Origin: Erythrocercus mccallii
Lineage: Eukaryota > Chordata > Aves > Passeriformes > Dicruridae
Length of the DNA stretch: 64,000 nucleotides
Assembly: GCA_013397435.1 (NCBI GenBank)
Contig: VZRG01000193.1
Coordinates: 310,001 to 374,000, forward strand
Reading direction: 5' to 3'
Of this stretch, positions 33,522 through 45,900 are shown piece by piece. The notes below the pieces were generated by a model. That model ran no database searches, was not told where the DNA came from, and saw only the letters and a list, made by a program, of their open reading frames with translations. The translations under genes and the position numbers were made by a program. The first letter of the stretch is position 1. Each line of letters begins with the position of its first letter.

Positions 33522-36500
33522 ATAACTGGCATCACCCAATTTTAGGGTGTCCTTTGGGAATGCATCATGAGTCGCTTTTCATAGGTTGGCTCTGTCATCT
33601 AACTGTGGCATCTCCCCAGTGCCAAGCATGCAATGTATATTTTTGTTGAATGTTATTTAAGCGAGGTTCAGAAATTTTCTCAGACCTACGCAAGTGTCAC
33701 AGACTTTGACACCAGATGTGATATCTAGCGGTAACCCCAGAACAAAAAAAAAAGTGTTTTCTGGAGGAAATCCAGGTAAACAAGTGTTGGAGCTGCTGAA
33801 ATGACATGAAAAACTTCTTGAAACAGACTCACTGAATACAATACTTAACTTCTCAGTTACAAGTTGTTCAGAAATGTCACGAGTCCCAACACCCTGTTCT
33901 AACAGAATGCTGCAAAAAGCAGTTTCAAAAACTTGATTGACAGGAGATAAAGGAATGTGGACACAAGGATGGAAGTAGAAAAATGTGTTGATAAAGGGGA
34001 GTGCATTTGATCAGAAAACAGTAACAATGTGGCCTTAAAAATGCAACTTAAAAAATCTGTCCCCTAAATTTCACGGTATCATGATTTTTAAGCTGGTATC
34101 AGGATCCTTTGAAAGGTCAAACTGTTAGCCTTACAGTGACTGAGCTGCCTGTACTGAACACATATCACAGATGGTGAGCAGTCCATGCAATCCATTGGTC
34201 AAATACAACTGTCATGCTTGCTTCAAGGCTTTCTAAAGCTTAAATGTGTTCAGGGATACTGGCCAAAGGAGACACAAAGAGCTATGTAGTCTGTTTGGAA
34301 CAAATTGTTAGATTAGTCCTCGCAGATCCTTTCAGTTGTCGATACAGTTTCAAGGCTAATTTTTTTCTAATGTCTAAAAAAAATTCAAAATAAAATTAGT
34401 CTGCACTAGCAGAAAATTAAAACCTTGTCAGGAATACTTCAGGACGTTCCATGAATGTGACAGGCAAACCATTCATCCAGCTTGCTGGCAGCTTATGTTC
34501 AAATCCATTATTGACATTCTTCTATTTTTCCACAGTACTTAAGGACCTCCTGAACAAAAAAGACCCCAAAAAGACCCCCAAAAATTTACTTCACGAATGG
34601 TTATGCTATCTACTTGTAGTTTCAAACAAGTCAGTTTCTCTTTTCTTCTCTTATTGCTTGATGCAAATATAGCACAGAGTACTATAATGCAAAACTATAT
34701 TCTCCGTTTCCCTTTGATACAGCTTTCAGGACATCCACAGCATATGCAAATCATGTGAGCTTTCCTGCTTGTCAGTTTCAAGTTCAGACTGTCTTAGCAT
34801 CTCAAAATATTTATTAGAGAATTGTATCATCCTATTGCATCCCTCCCAAACTTAGTCTTCATTTCCCCTTTTTTCCTCCTTCTTCCCCAAAGAAACAAAA
34901 ATTAATAGTTATTTTTGCTATTCATGAATAGAATGGATATGATATAGCAGGTAAATAGAAAAACTATCCTTCTTCTTGTGCAAGCCATACATACATTATG
35001 CTAAATTTGGTGTAGAGAAAGCAAACCTCTCAAGTTCTTAGCAACCTAATTCCATCACTGCTTGCAGATGAAATGAGATGAGTGCTGGTGGTGGTAGAAA
35101 GGCTGAAAAGAAGAGGGGTTTTAAATTACATGCACTTGGTAATTCACTGCAGAAATTAAGCCTAATAGATACAGCTGCTTCATGGTTGTGACGATGTTTC
35201 ATATGGCCAGCACTGCCCTTGACAGCAGGTGGGGTTTTGGATAAAGAGCATCAGGAAGCAGCTAGCAAAAGACAAAAGACACACGCTTGGAAAAACTATG
35301 TTGGAATTTATCAACATGTTTTCTAGGCAGTTCAGCTCCTAAGAGAAACATATGACTATTTCAGTTCAAAAGCAATATCCAACGGGGAAAAAATCCCAAA
35401 GATAAAAAACTAGACAGCGATAATGCTTGGTCAAAAGGGCTTGAGCTACGCTAATACTTGTGTGACACGTATCAGCCACTGCTTCAATTTTAGCACCTGA
35501 ATTTGAAGACCCAGTGCTAGACTTCAGCCTGAAAAAGAATGAAGGAAAGGAAAGGAGGGGTATCCCATAGAAATACTGCTTCTAATGTGAGCTCTTCCTG
35601 GGAGAACTCTAACCTGGGTCCTGCCATCCCTCTCACCACTGTATGTTGCAGAGAGTCAGCAATGCAAGTGTGCAAGGGCAAGATTCATCTGTTGTGAGAA
35701 CCACTCCTGCATGGGTGAAGCTCTAAGACCTGTTTTTAATCTGAAGGGTTACTTCCAGTGCATCCCTGTTCCTAAGGGATTCAGAAGTTTGGGACCCGAG
35801 ACACTTATTTGAAAGGCTGCCTGCAGAGAGAGACAGGATACAGAAAAACAGACAGTAGCTTTATTGTGCAGGTGCAGCATGATTATCCATCTCCAAAGAA
35901 AAGCTCTGCAGAAAACAGGGCTTTCTCAGACCAGTTTCAGATTTCTGGATGAGTTTCCACTGGAATTATTCCCAGCACAAAGCTCACTATCTCCTGCTCT
36001 GAATGTGAGCCACACACATTCATACAGAACCAGGTACAGATAATATAACTATTTTAAAAGAGGCTAAAAATAAAGAGAGCACAAAAGTCCTCTTTAGAAT
36101 GAATGGGAGAGAGAAAACCATATCTAGCAGATGACAATTCCACCTGTTAATGCACTTCTGGAAGACATTCAACCCTGTGATGTGCAGCATATAAGAACCA
36201 AAACAAAACTTACATAACATTGCATTACATTGACATAGTTTTCTAGGTAGAGGCACTGGCTGGAATTCATATAAACATATCCATGGAAAAATAACATCTC
36301 ATCCACATGTACAACATTTACCAAATAAGAAGAAGTATCACAGCACTTGGCAATTATCATAACATGCACTTCATAAAGTGTAGCTATGAAAAACAATATC
36401 CAGTGTTTCCTAATAGGAAATAGCTAATTTGGGTAAAGTGGTTTTTATTCAATTGTCTCCTGCCTTGCAAGGAAACAGTCCATGGATACTACACAACACA

Positions 36501-37666
36501 CCCCACACAAGTCTAGGCCTGGTAGCACTCCATATTTCGATTTTGATGCAACACCAGGACATATTTCATATTGTCCTAATTCTAACTTTGCTCCATGTAA
36601 AGCTATTTCAGAAGCATTTAAATCTCAACCTCCCAAACAGAAACTTTAATTAACATTTCAGCTATGAAGACTATTTTTAAAAGAGTTATGATGCAGCTCT
36701 TATCCTGCTAAGCAAAAATTCAAAACATTGAAACTGCATGTTAAACATTACAAAATGGAAAGTAAGGCTCACCAGCAGCCTCATGTGTAAGCATGTGTAA
36801 GTATTTTTGGTTTTGATAAGTAAGAGCTAAGCAAAACCTAACCATGAAATTTGTCAGCAAACCTGTATAGTTGCACAACACCTTGGAAAAAAACATAAAT
36901 AAATCCAGCCTTTGCTGAGAATTTAGAAGCATTGCTTCTATTATATTTCAGGGTCTGTATACTTTTTTAAAGGAGTTCTGAATCAGATCTTAGTGACTTC
37001 AACATAACCCTTGGTAAAGAGTTGAGCAGAGCATTCTGCTCTTCTTTTCATATTTTTCCTCATGTGGTGAAACAAAAGGCATGAAATTATTCCGGACACC
37101 TTGATCCAAATAGATAAAAGGAAGGAACTGAAGGAGTGCCTGATACTACAATAGATTGAATCTAAAATAAGTTTTATTTCCCCAGTCTTTGATTGCTTCT
37201 ATTCAATCCAGATACCTATGCTTCTTCTGGCCCTTTTGCTACCACAGCAATCTGCTCAAAGAATTCTCTCAAGCGATGATTATACTGTGGGAACCAGCAG
37301 TGTTTTGTAAATCTCAGGTGTAGGCATATCTGGAATGTCTTGTCTTGACCTGGGGTATATCAAGACCCAGGGCCACTTGCTGGCATCCAGCTTACAAGGA
37401 AGGAAAAGTGTACAAATTGCTTTCTCTTCATTTTTCATCCTGCTATAAGAAGAGAATGCAGGCAGGCAGAGTGGGAGGGCATCACAATGTGGTCCAGTAG
37501 GTGCTCCCATTTAGACCTTGTAAAAAACTGTATAAGGAAATAAATAATAAAATGAATCCTTAATAGTGGTGCTTAGCCATGATTTTGCACATCTTTAAAG
37601 GACTTATCACTCTACAAAGTTACAGGCAAAAACATAACTAAATTTCTGTCCACATGACCTTTTAAT
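33522..37666. other. AT-rich non-coding DNA, no gene recognised
   Basis: Only short frames with no domains; no clear repeat. Several T- and A-rich stretches. The right end meets a CR1 copy. Confidence 0.7.
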
Positions 37667-37941
37667 GAGGGCACATAGTGATAGGAGAAGAGGGAATGGC
37701 TTTAAACTGAAAGAGGGTATGTTTAGACTGGATAGTAAGAAGAAATTCTTTACTGTGAAGGTGGTGAAGCAGTGGAACAGGTTGCACAGAGAAGTTGTGG
37801 ATGCTCATCCCTGGAAGTGTTCTAGGCCAGGTTGGATGTGGCTCTGAGCAACCCAGTCTAATGGAAGGTATCCCCGCCCACGACAGTGGGGTTGGAACTA
37901 GATGATCTCTCCCTTCCAACACAAAGTATTCTATGATTCTG
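37667..37941 (+). mobile_element. CR1 LINE 3' region
   Basis: A clear CR1 3' end in sense orientation: GGGCACATAGTGATAGGAGA, AAACTGAAAGAGGGTATG, AGAAATTCTTTACTGTGA, GGTTGGATGTGGCTCTGAGC and the terminus TATTCTATGATTCTGA. It is truncated at the 5' end and includes only the last 275 bp. The short frame at 37665-37847 is repeat sequence and not a gene. Confidence 0.96.
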
Positions 37942-39848
37942 ACATCTTTATTAGCAATTAAATAATTCCTGAGTTGCAAAATTACTAAAAAAATCAAAAG
38001 AGACTCACAAATCCAGTTGCATCCAGTGAAATGAGATAACAGAAATCACAACTTCAATACCTGCAACATCAGGCTGAGCAACTATCAGAAAGAATGGTAT
38101 GATGGTGGCTCTGGGACAACAGCTTTAGTGTCTGGACCAGCAACAAGACTACACCAGGAGGAATCACGAGGAACATAGACACGTTGATTTTGGAAATCAC
38201 CAAGACTTATCATAGCAACTTCATTAGAACTAGCAACTATTAGAACGGCATGATCATAAATGAAGTTTTCATAAGCATTTAGGCAATTACATTCTATCTA
38301 ATTCTTAAAAGTGGTTAGATCACAACCAAAGATACTATCCTTATTTCAAGACATGAAAGATGAAGTGGTAAATGTGCCACCAAGCACCTTTGTTCTTTGT
38401 CAAATCAAGAGCATACTCCATAGAAAAGGAGTGTGTGTGCTTCACTTTCAGAAACATGTCTTGATGCATCTTTAGCTGTAAATGAAGAAATATAAGTTCT
38501 TTATATATGTCTGAAGTAGGGAAAAAAGGTCAGAATTCCCTAAACATACTAGACAATCTTCCAAAGCTCTGCAAAAATCAAATATTTTAGGAATAGAAGG
38601 TCCTTCACTTCAAAATGGCACTTAATTTATTCCAGTGAAGCCACTACAACTTACTGTGGGAGGAAAAGCATACAAAATGTTTACAGCTGGAGATGCCTGA
38701 GATGCCAAGTTCACAAGAAAATCCAAAAAGGGCTGGCAAAGCCAGCTCCTCAAATTTGCTAATGTAATGATAGCAGCACTTCTATTATTACCTAATGAAT
38801 TTTACAGGTATTCAGGAATTATTTTTCCAGGAAGAATCAGAACTATTTACTGTCTTATGAAAGTTACAGATGTAGAAGAAAACAGTTAATTAAACAACAG
38901 TTTTCAGCTCAATAGCTCTGATTTCAGTCATGACTGACTAATTACCCAGCTTTATCAGTTGAAAGCCAACTTTTATCTTACAGAAAGTGATTGAAGCCAT
39001 TTTAAAAATATCTCCATTTGCTCAGCCAATCTAAATATCAGATATTTTTTTCCAGAATCATAGACATTATTAAATTATTTTCCTGGAATTGAAAATCAAT
39101 GTTATGTGCAAGCAGGGTATTAAACATGGTTTAACGTCAGAGCAAGAATTACACCACAACCAGCAAAAGGCTCTTGTAACACTGCAGCCAAGCCAATTGT
39201 GTATTGCCCCTTTCCAAGATCTCCACTATTCAGAACATTTTCAGATTGGCAAGACATTCCTGTTTGACATATTTAAAAAACAGTGGTATTATGCATAGCT
39301 CTTCACTGTGATTAAAATGTTCCATTTTTAATGAAAAGAGAGATAGAAACTTCTGCTCTAAATTGTGTGTTTTCTCTAGTTATAAGCATAACTCCATCAT
39401 TTTTGAGGCAGCTAAAGACTCCCAAAGGCCACCAGTGCCCCTTAACCTGGGTGGATTCCTTCCCACATAGTCCTCCCTAACTTCTCTTCTTGTTCTGCTC
39501 TGAGTATGAACATTTTAAAAATAACTTTTACAGGGTTTATATTCAAGAGAAACTTGGTGATTTTTTGCCATGAAAAACATTAACTACAAAATTCAATGTA
39601 GCTGCTGAAAGGAATGTAACTGTCATTATGATATATCACTCTATTTCCCTTTTCTCTTCCCCTCTCCTCTCTCCTCTGCTCTCCTCTCCCCAAACCACTC
39701 TTAATCACACTGTTACTTTACCTTGCTACTGTGATGAACTGTGAAACTCTTTTAAGAGTGACTGTCACACAGCACATCCATGCAAATTTTGCATGCTGTC
39801 TACTCCATCCAGATGCAATACAATCTATTTGTACTGCATCTGGAAATG
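37942..39848. other. Non-coding DNA with a pyrimidine-rich tract
   Basis: No gene recognised. A polypyrimidine tract of about 45 bp (TTCCC, CTCTCCTCT words) lies at about 39645-39692. A weak CR1-like word near 39.06 kb is too decayed to call. Confidence 0.65.
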
Positions 39849-39990
39849 GGTTGGGATTAGGTCAATTGGTTAGAGCATAGTGCTAATAATGCCATGGCTG
39901 TGGGTTCAGTTCCCTATACGGACCATTCCCTTAAGAGCTGGACTTGAGCAAGATACCTGTGCATCCCTTCCAGCTCAGAATATTCTGTGA
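39849..39990 (+). mobile_element. tRNA-Ile-derived SINE with CR1-type tail (TguSINE1-like)
   Basis: The head resembles tRNA-Ile: GGTTAGAGCATAGTGCTAAT with the anticodon loop CTAATAA (AAT at 39885-39887), a B box GGTTCAGTTCC at 39903-39913 and an acceptor end GGACCA. It is directly followed by CTGGACTTGAGCAAG, a CR1-like CATCCCTTCCAGCTCAGAATATTCTGTGA-type tail. A tRNA-Ile head joined to a CR1 3' end is the design of the passerine TguSINE1 family, moved by CR1 machinery. Several substitutions in the tRNA stems show it is not a working tRNA gene. Confidence 0.88.
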
Positions 39991-42900
39991 CATTAAAGTG
40001 AATGAACAATTGTTAATGACAATAGACACAAAACTATATCTGTCTTTATTGTTCATGCTGGTCAGTCTGATAATACTGCTCTGATTACAGGACTATACTA
40101 AAACCAATGAAGTTATATTAAATTACTACCTGTTGTCACATCCTAAAATTTGCATAATTAAGGCTTATGAGCTGCTACACATAGCATCCTTGAGTTCTGA
40201 AGGCTCTTCTCACCAAAAAACCTGCAGAACCTTCTCAAGGATTTCATACCCAGAAAGTAGAGGCAGATGGGATGAGCTGAGTAAACATACTCAGCAGGAT
40301 TCATGAACTAATAGATCCAAAGTTACAAAAATGTAAATTAGTTTTCTTCTTTTTATATTAGAGTTGTAGATTTCAGTTCAATACTTTGCAGATACTTTGC
40401 AGTCCAATTCTTTGTGGATAGACTTCCTCCACCTGCCCTCCATTTAGGGAAAATACTTCAAAAATAACAGCTGATTTCCTTGTCATAGTTTCAGGGATAG
40501 ATAGCAGCTTCTCTGAACAGGACAGAACCACCAAGCATGTTTGTTGGTGGGTTTTATTAATCTCAAATCATAGTTATTACTTATCCTGATACTGCTTTTT
40601 ATTCACACACTAACTCTGCTTCTTGCTTACTGTAAATCTTTGGTCCTCCTTTTGTCTGTGCACTTACTGATTCTGCTGGCTCTGACACTTTGGCACTCTG
40701 TCCTGCTCCACCTTCTCCCCTGGGTTTCCTTCCTCTCCTCCCTCTAATCATTGCTTTCCCTAAATTCCATTCATTAGAGAGGTCAGGAACAGCATCACAG
40801 CCACATGGAAAAGTGTGTCCTCTACTTCCCATTTTAAGATAATCTCTGTTCCAGATGTTTAAAAGCATTACCTGGTCGTGAATTGCTAGCATGTGTTTGC
40901 TCTAAAATAGGCAACAGAGTGTAAGAGCATTAAATTGCAACAGAGAGAGACAGCAGAAATTACCGTGTTGGTTGTTACAGCTGCTTGCCACACCTATAAT
41001 TAGCATTGTCTCACAATTCCCATTCAATGGTGGGGTTTTTTAGTTCTGCATACTCTGCCAGATCTCCATCCCCGTAGCTTAAATTTTCCATCTGGACATC
41101 TGCTTTGAGGCAGTATCAGTCATAACAGAGCAGCAATGTGTAAAAATGTATCCAAAGAAAAGTCAGCATTGTCCAAATTTTGCTCCTGTTAAAGAATGAA
41201 TGTAAACTGTTTCTTTGGGAGCTTTTATATCCCCATATTTAGAGATAGAAGTTTGAAGTTTAGCAGAGAAGAGCCTGGCATAAGAAAACTTCTTCTCACA
41301 TACATGGGAGGAGAGAAGACATGGAGAAGGATAGCCTGGGACAGGAATCTTAAGGATTGAGTTTTGGAGGAGTAAAAAAGGTCAGAGTGAAGAGGAAAAA
41401 GCTGTCTACGCAAGGCAGAGGGATCAAAGCCCTCTAAGATATAGTCCCCTTCAGAGGAGGTATCCCACAATTCTGCTTTAGCAAACACGACACAGGCAAA
41501 CAAAGTCCCTACCCCCTGGGGTGGGCACACAGGAAGGATGGGTCCATGCCCAGTAAAACCGAAGGCTTCAGATGGCTCACACAGGGTATTCACATAATTG
41601 CCATCTTGGTGCAGCTGCTTCTTAGTATTTAAAAATCTCATACATTAGGCCTTGTATTGTGAAACATTTTCTTTTCCTCTTTGAAGCCCTGTGAAGTGGC
41701 ACACAAAAAACCTGTCACAGAAAAAAAATCTGAGACTGCAGAAAAGAACAAGGAAATCATGCAGTTTTTTGCATCACCCTATCTCCATTTCCCCTGCAAT
41801 GCAATATATTTGCTTTACAATATAGTTTTTCAGGAACTTTCAGTATGTGTACTGCAGGAATACATCCTATTGGTTTGCAAAGACCCTATACCTCATTCGA
41901 TGCACACCAGATCTTACACAGAGATGCCTTCCAGAGATCACTATTGGCTCTTCAGGCTTGCTTCTTTTTCTGCAGAAGTTGTAAAGCATGTGGTAAGGAA
42001 GATTTATACCTTCCAGAACAGAAAGGCTCATTCCACAGCTGAACACTTCCAAGAATAAATGGATTCTATATTTGTCTGTGCCACAGACTTCCACAAAAGG
42101 TACTTCACGGACCGGTGTTCTTTCAGAGATATGTACAGCTCCTTAGTACATGTAAAGAGTGAAGTGCCTGTGCTTAATAAATCCCTTGACTATGCTTGTT
42201 TTTCAGCCTGTCTGCTGTCTTGCCCCCAAATACCTCAACTGGAAACCTGAATCTCTGCTACTCAGAACAAGGCCAGTCAGAAGACTCAGAACTGAAGATG
42301 GTTGAACTGACATGTCCTGACTCCCAAAAATGTGGGAAGGAGTCAGAGTCTGCAAATCCTTCAGCCCCACAGCTAGAAAGAGCACCCACACTGAGATCCA
42401 GATACTTGTCCTGAAGAAAGCATTTAAAGACGGGAGAATAAGGAATGCATTGTTCACCTTTATCTACCTAACTGCAAAGTCTTAAGTAGAGACAAAGTAC
42501 TCCTTGAATGTCCTGCAGCTGAAACCACTCTTATTTGCTCCTTCTGCTAAACCTGGACAGCCACTGTATGTGAGGCATCCTGTAGTAAAACTACACTTTT
42601 TCTGTCTTTGTCAGGGTCCTAGGTGCACCAGGATTCTTTACTGGTGTTGATGAAACTCACCTGGGTCCTTTCCCACCACCCTGCCCAGGGTCTAGGACTC
42701 CAACTCAGTTTAGAGTCATGAGTCCTTGAACTAGAGATGCCACAGGAGTGCCAGCCTGTAGCCCTGCCTCTTGCCTGGACTTCAGATCCACACTGCAGTC
42801 TTGCCTCCAAACCTGTCTCTGGCCTCATCGCCAGACAGATACCCTGGATGAATGCTGGATCTGGGTCATTACTGCTCTAGTCCACAGCTGTTGATGGAGC

Positions 42901-45900
42901 CTGTTACCTGTACCCAGCTATGCCCATCATAGAGTCTCATTGGAAAGCACCCCATTGGTTAGGGCACAATCTGAACTGGGGTGACTGTCAGCCCTGAGGT
43001 CCCTGTCCCACAAAGCAGAATGCTTCTAAGGAGTAAGAGACAGCCTACACTTGGGTTCATTTATAACACACCTTTTACAAGATGCTTTGGCAGTGCATCA
43101 GATCCCTCCAACCTAAAGCACCTTTTCCTTTCAGAAACTATATCTGAGTCGGACACTGACACCTATAAAAAGCACTCTCTTGAGTGCCATCTGTCAATGA
43201 GCCTTCAGCAAGTCTATAAAATAAGGGCACTGACAAACACATGCCAAAACACAGTGTACGTCAGTTTGAGCATCTACAAAAAATATTCCCCGTGATATAA
43301 CCAGGGCAGAAATCCTATATGATTCCTCAGCCTCTTTTGCGTCAGCCTCCTATCAGAGTTGGCATTCACTGTTGGCTTTCCACTCTTTTCCATCCGTCAG
43401 CTTTGACAAAGAGAATTTCATCTGCCTCTGCCAGTTTTAACACCAGACTCAAGATGCTGAGTGGCCACAATGAGTGCAAACCCTGTGATGTAGTTTGAAA
43501 TAAGCAGAGACAATGTTTTCCTGCAAAAATGTATCTAAAGCAGATATAAGTCCACTGAACCTAAAGCATGAGTCCACAATAGGACTAGTGATAGGAAAAA
43601 GGCCTAATAATCAGGATGCAGGATGCTCACCCCAGCTCTGCAACTAACATGCTGAGCTATTTCTCCCTCTGCTCACCTCTGTCCTTTCGATCACCTTGGC
43701 TATTTCAGTTAGAAAGTTAACACTTTTTCCAGATACCTTATTTGACCAATCCTATTACCATTCCCAGCATATTTTACATGGTGCATATTCCTGCACGGTG
43801 AATCCACACCAGGTAAATATGAGTAGCTTGGTGGGGATGGCTGGCTCCTGGGAAGGAAGCTGTGCATTCTTGGCAGTAGCAGCAGTGGTTTCTGACTGTG
43901 CTGGCCAATGGGCAAGTGCAGGAGGAGGTGTATGGGTGTCTGACAGCTGCCAAAATATCTGCTTCCCATGCTCTTGCAGATAAAGATGGCAGGCTGGGTT
44001 TTGTTGCGTGTACCACTTCAACATAGCTACAGCACTGCTAGAGGGTTCCAGCTGGGGACACCTGCTGTGGCTGACAGAGGCAGCACAAGCCTGAAAAACA
44101 GGTTACTGCTGTGGAGGAAGAGCAGTCCGTCCTGCAAGACCTCACTGGACTTGTGAGACAAGGGCAAACTCACCTGGCACTAGACCAGGAATGAAGGCAT
44201 CCCCTGGCCCTGCAGGGTAATGTCCCATGTTCAGCTGTGAAACCCTGAAAAAGACAATGCTCAGGAAGATGCAGCAAGTGTAGGGGGTGCAGAGGAAGGC
44301 CCAAGGGTAGCCTTCAGCAAGCTCACCAACAGTGCAGTGTGAGCAGCTACTGAAATGGCTGCTAGGGACAGCAGGCAGTTAAGTGACAGAACTAATCAGC
44401 ACATTTGACTAATGATCTTGATTGCCAAATACATTTCCAAAAATCCCATGGGAAGCCCTTGGAAATAATACTTTTACTGAAGATGGTGCCTATTTCTATG
44501 TCTCTTCTGACTGCAAAGAATGTTTCATTTTATTTGTATTCTTAATTCTGAATGACCAAATAATGAAGCAGAACAACGGAAAACTACCTCTGCAGAGACA
44601 TTTATTATCCATACCATTTTCTGCACTAGTTTCATGAGGAGCCATCACTGGGAAAAGAGACAAATTACTAGGTTGCCTCTTGCAGGTCCCAAGACCTTTC
44701 CTCTAGTAAAATTAATAATGTTAGTGAGAGGATATGATATACAGTGACATGTCTCTGGCCATCAATACGTCAGGAGTTCAGAGAAGGGATGAAGATAAGT
44801 AAAGAAAACAGTTCTAATCTGAGATTTTAGGCTATGTGGTATAAAATAAACTATTAAAAACAAAATGGGCAAGTAATTATAGTAGACCCTTCCAGTGTAT
44901 TATTTTGCTTTATCTCAAAATTTTTCCATCCTAAAGTAGATTCTTCAAATATTTGAAGATTTGCAGCTTCTCTTATCTCCTGTTTAATTAGAACCTTTAA
45001 TAATAGCACTAAAATAAGGAGTTGAAAAGAGACGACAAACTGGGAATTCAACCACTAATCTCAAAATAGAAAAGGAAAAGATGTTAGTCTTGTTTCCTGA
45101 CATGAAAGGTTCCAGGAGGAAAGACAGCAGGCTGAAAAAAAGAGAAAAGCCTCTTCCTTCCATGACATTTTTCAGACTTTTTCCATTTTCAGACCACAAT
45201 ATTGTCAAAATCAAATCCTTCTCCCCAACACTTCTGCATTAAAATAGCATTTTCTAGTGGAACACTTCTGTCAAAATGTCATGACCAACTCTATTCAGCA
45301 ACTTCTGTTGCCGTGGAGATCTTATCATGGTTACAAATACAGCAGTAGAAATAATATTTTCTCAGCCAAGCTGCTCCTTGCTTATCCAGCAAAGGAGCTT
45401 CTCAAATCCTTGCTCCCAAGAGCATTCACCTGCAAGGAGGGAGGGTAGGACAACCTGAAGTGGAGATTGCAACATTTTTCAAGGAAGTTGAGTCATTTTG
45501 AGATATACCTAGCCTACTTAAAACAGTTATTCCTGGCTTTATTTTTTTCAATTTATCTTCCTTCCTAGATAAACATATCTGGGAATCTCTAGGCTCTGAG
45601 TAAATGTTTGATGATGTTTCCCTCTAAAGGTAACAAGCAAACTCTCCCTGTGTACATCTGCCTTTTAAGATATGCTGCCTTCTTTTACCCCTGGAAAGAA
45701 AAAAAATTGATACTTTTTATGGTTTCAACTTATATTGCCGCTATTTTTAGGGATCAGGGAATGGTAGGCAGCAGATAGCTGTTGATACCAGGCAGTGCTG
45801 AGTGAGAACCAGCCCCCAAGGATAGTAATTAAACTGTATTTGTTAGTAATGCTGCCAGTTTGAACCTTCGAAGGATAGCTCACACCCATCTAGATCATTT

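Noticed and set aside
37665..37847. 60-codon plus-strand frame
   Set aside because: It is the translation of the CR1 3' region, a repeat that is untranslated in intact elements.
39054..39100. Additional CR1 3' end (CCAGAATCATAGACATTATT)
   Set aside because: Only a few words match and the following sequence does not continue as CR1.
39849..39926. A tRNA-Ile gene
   Set aside because: Stems carry mismatches and the sequence runs straight into a CR1-type tail, so it is a SINE head and not a tRNA gene.
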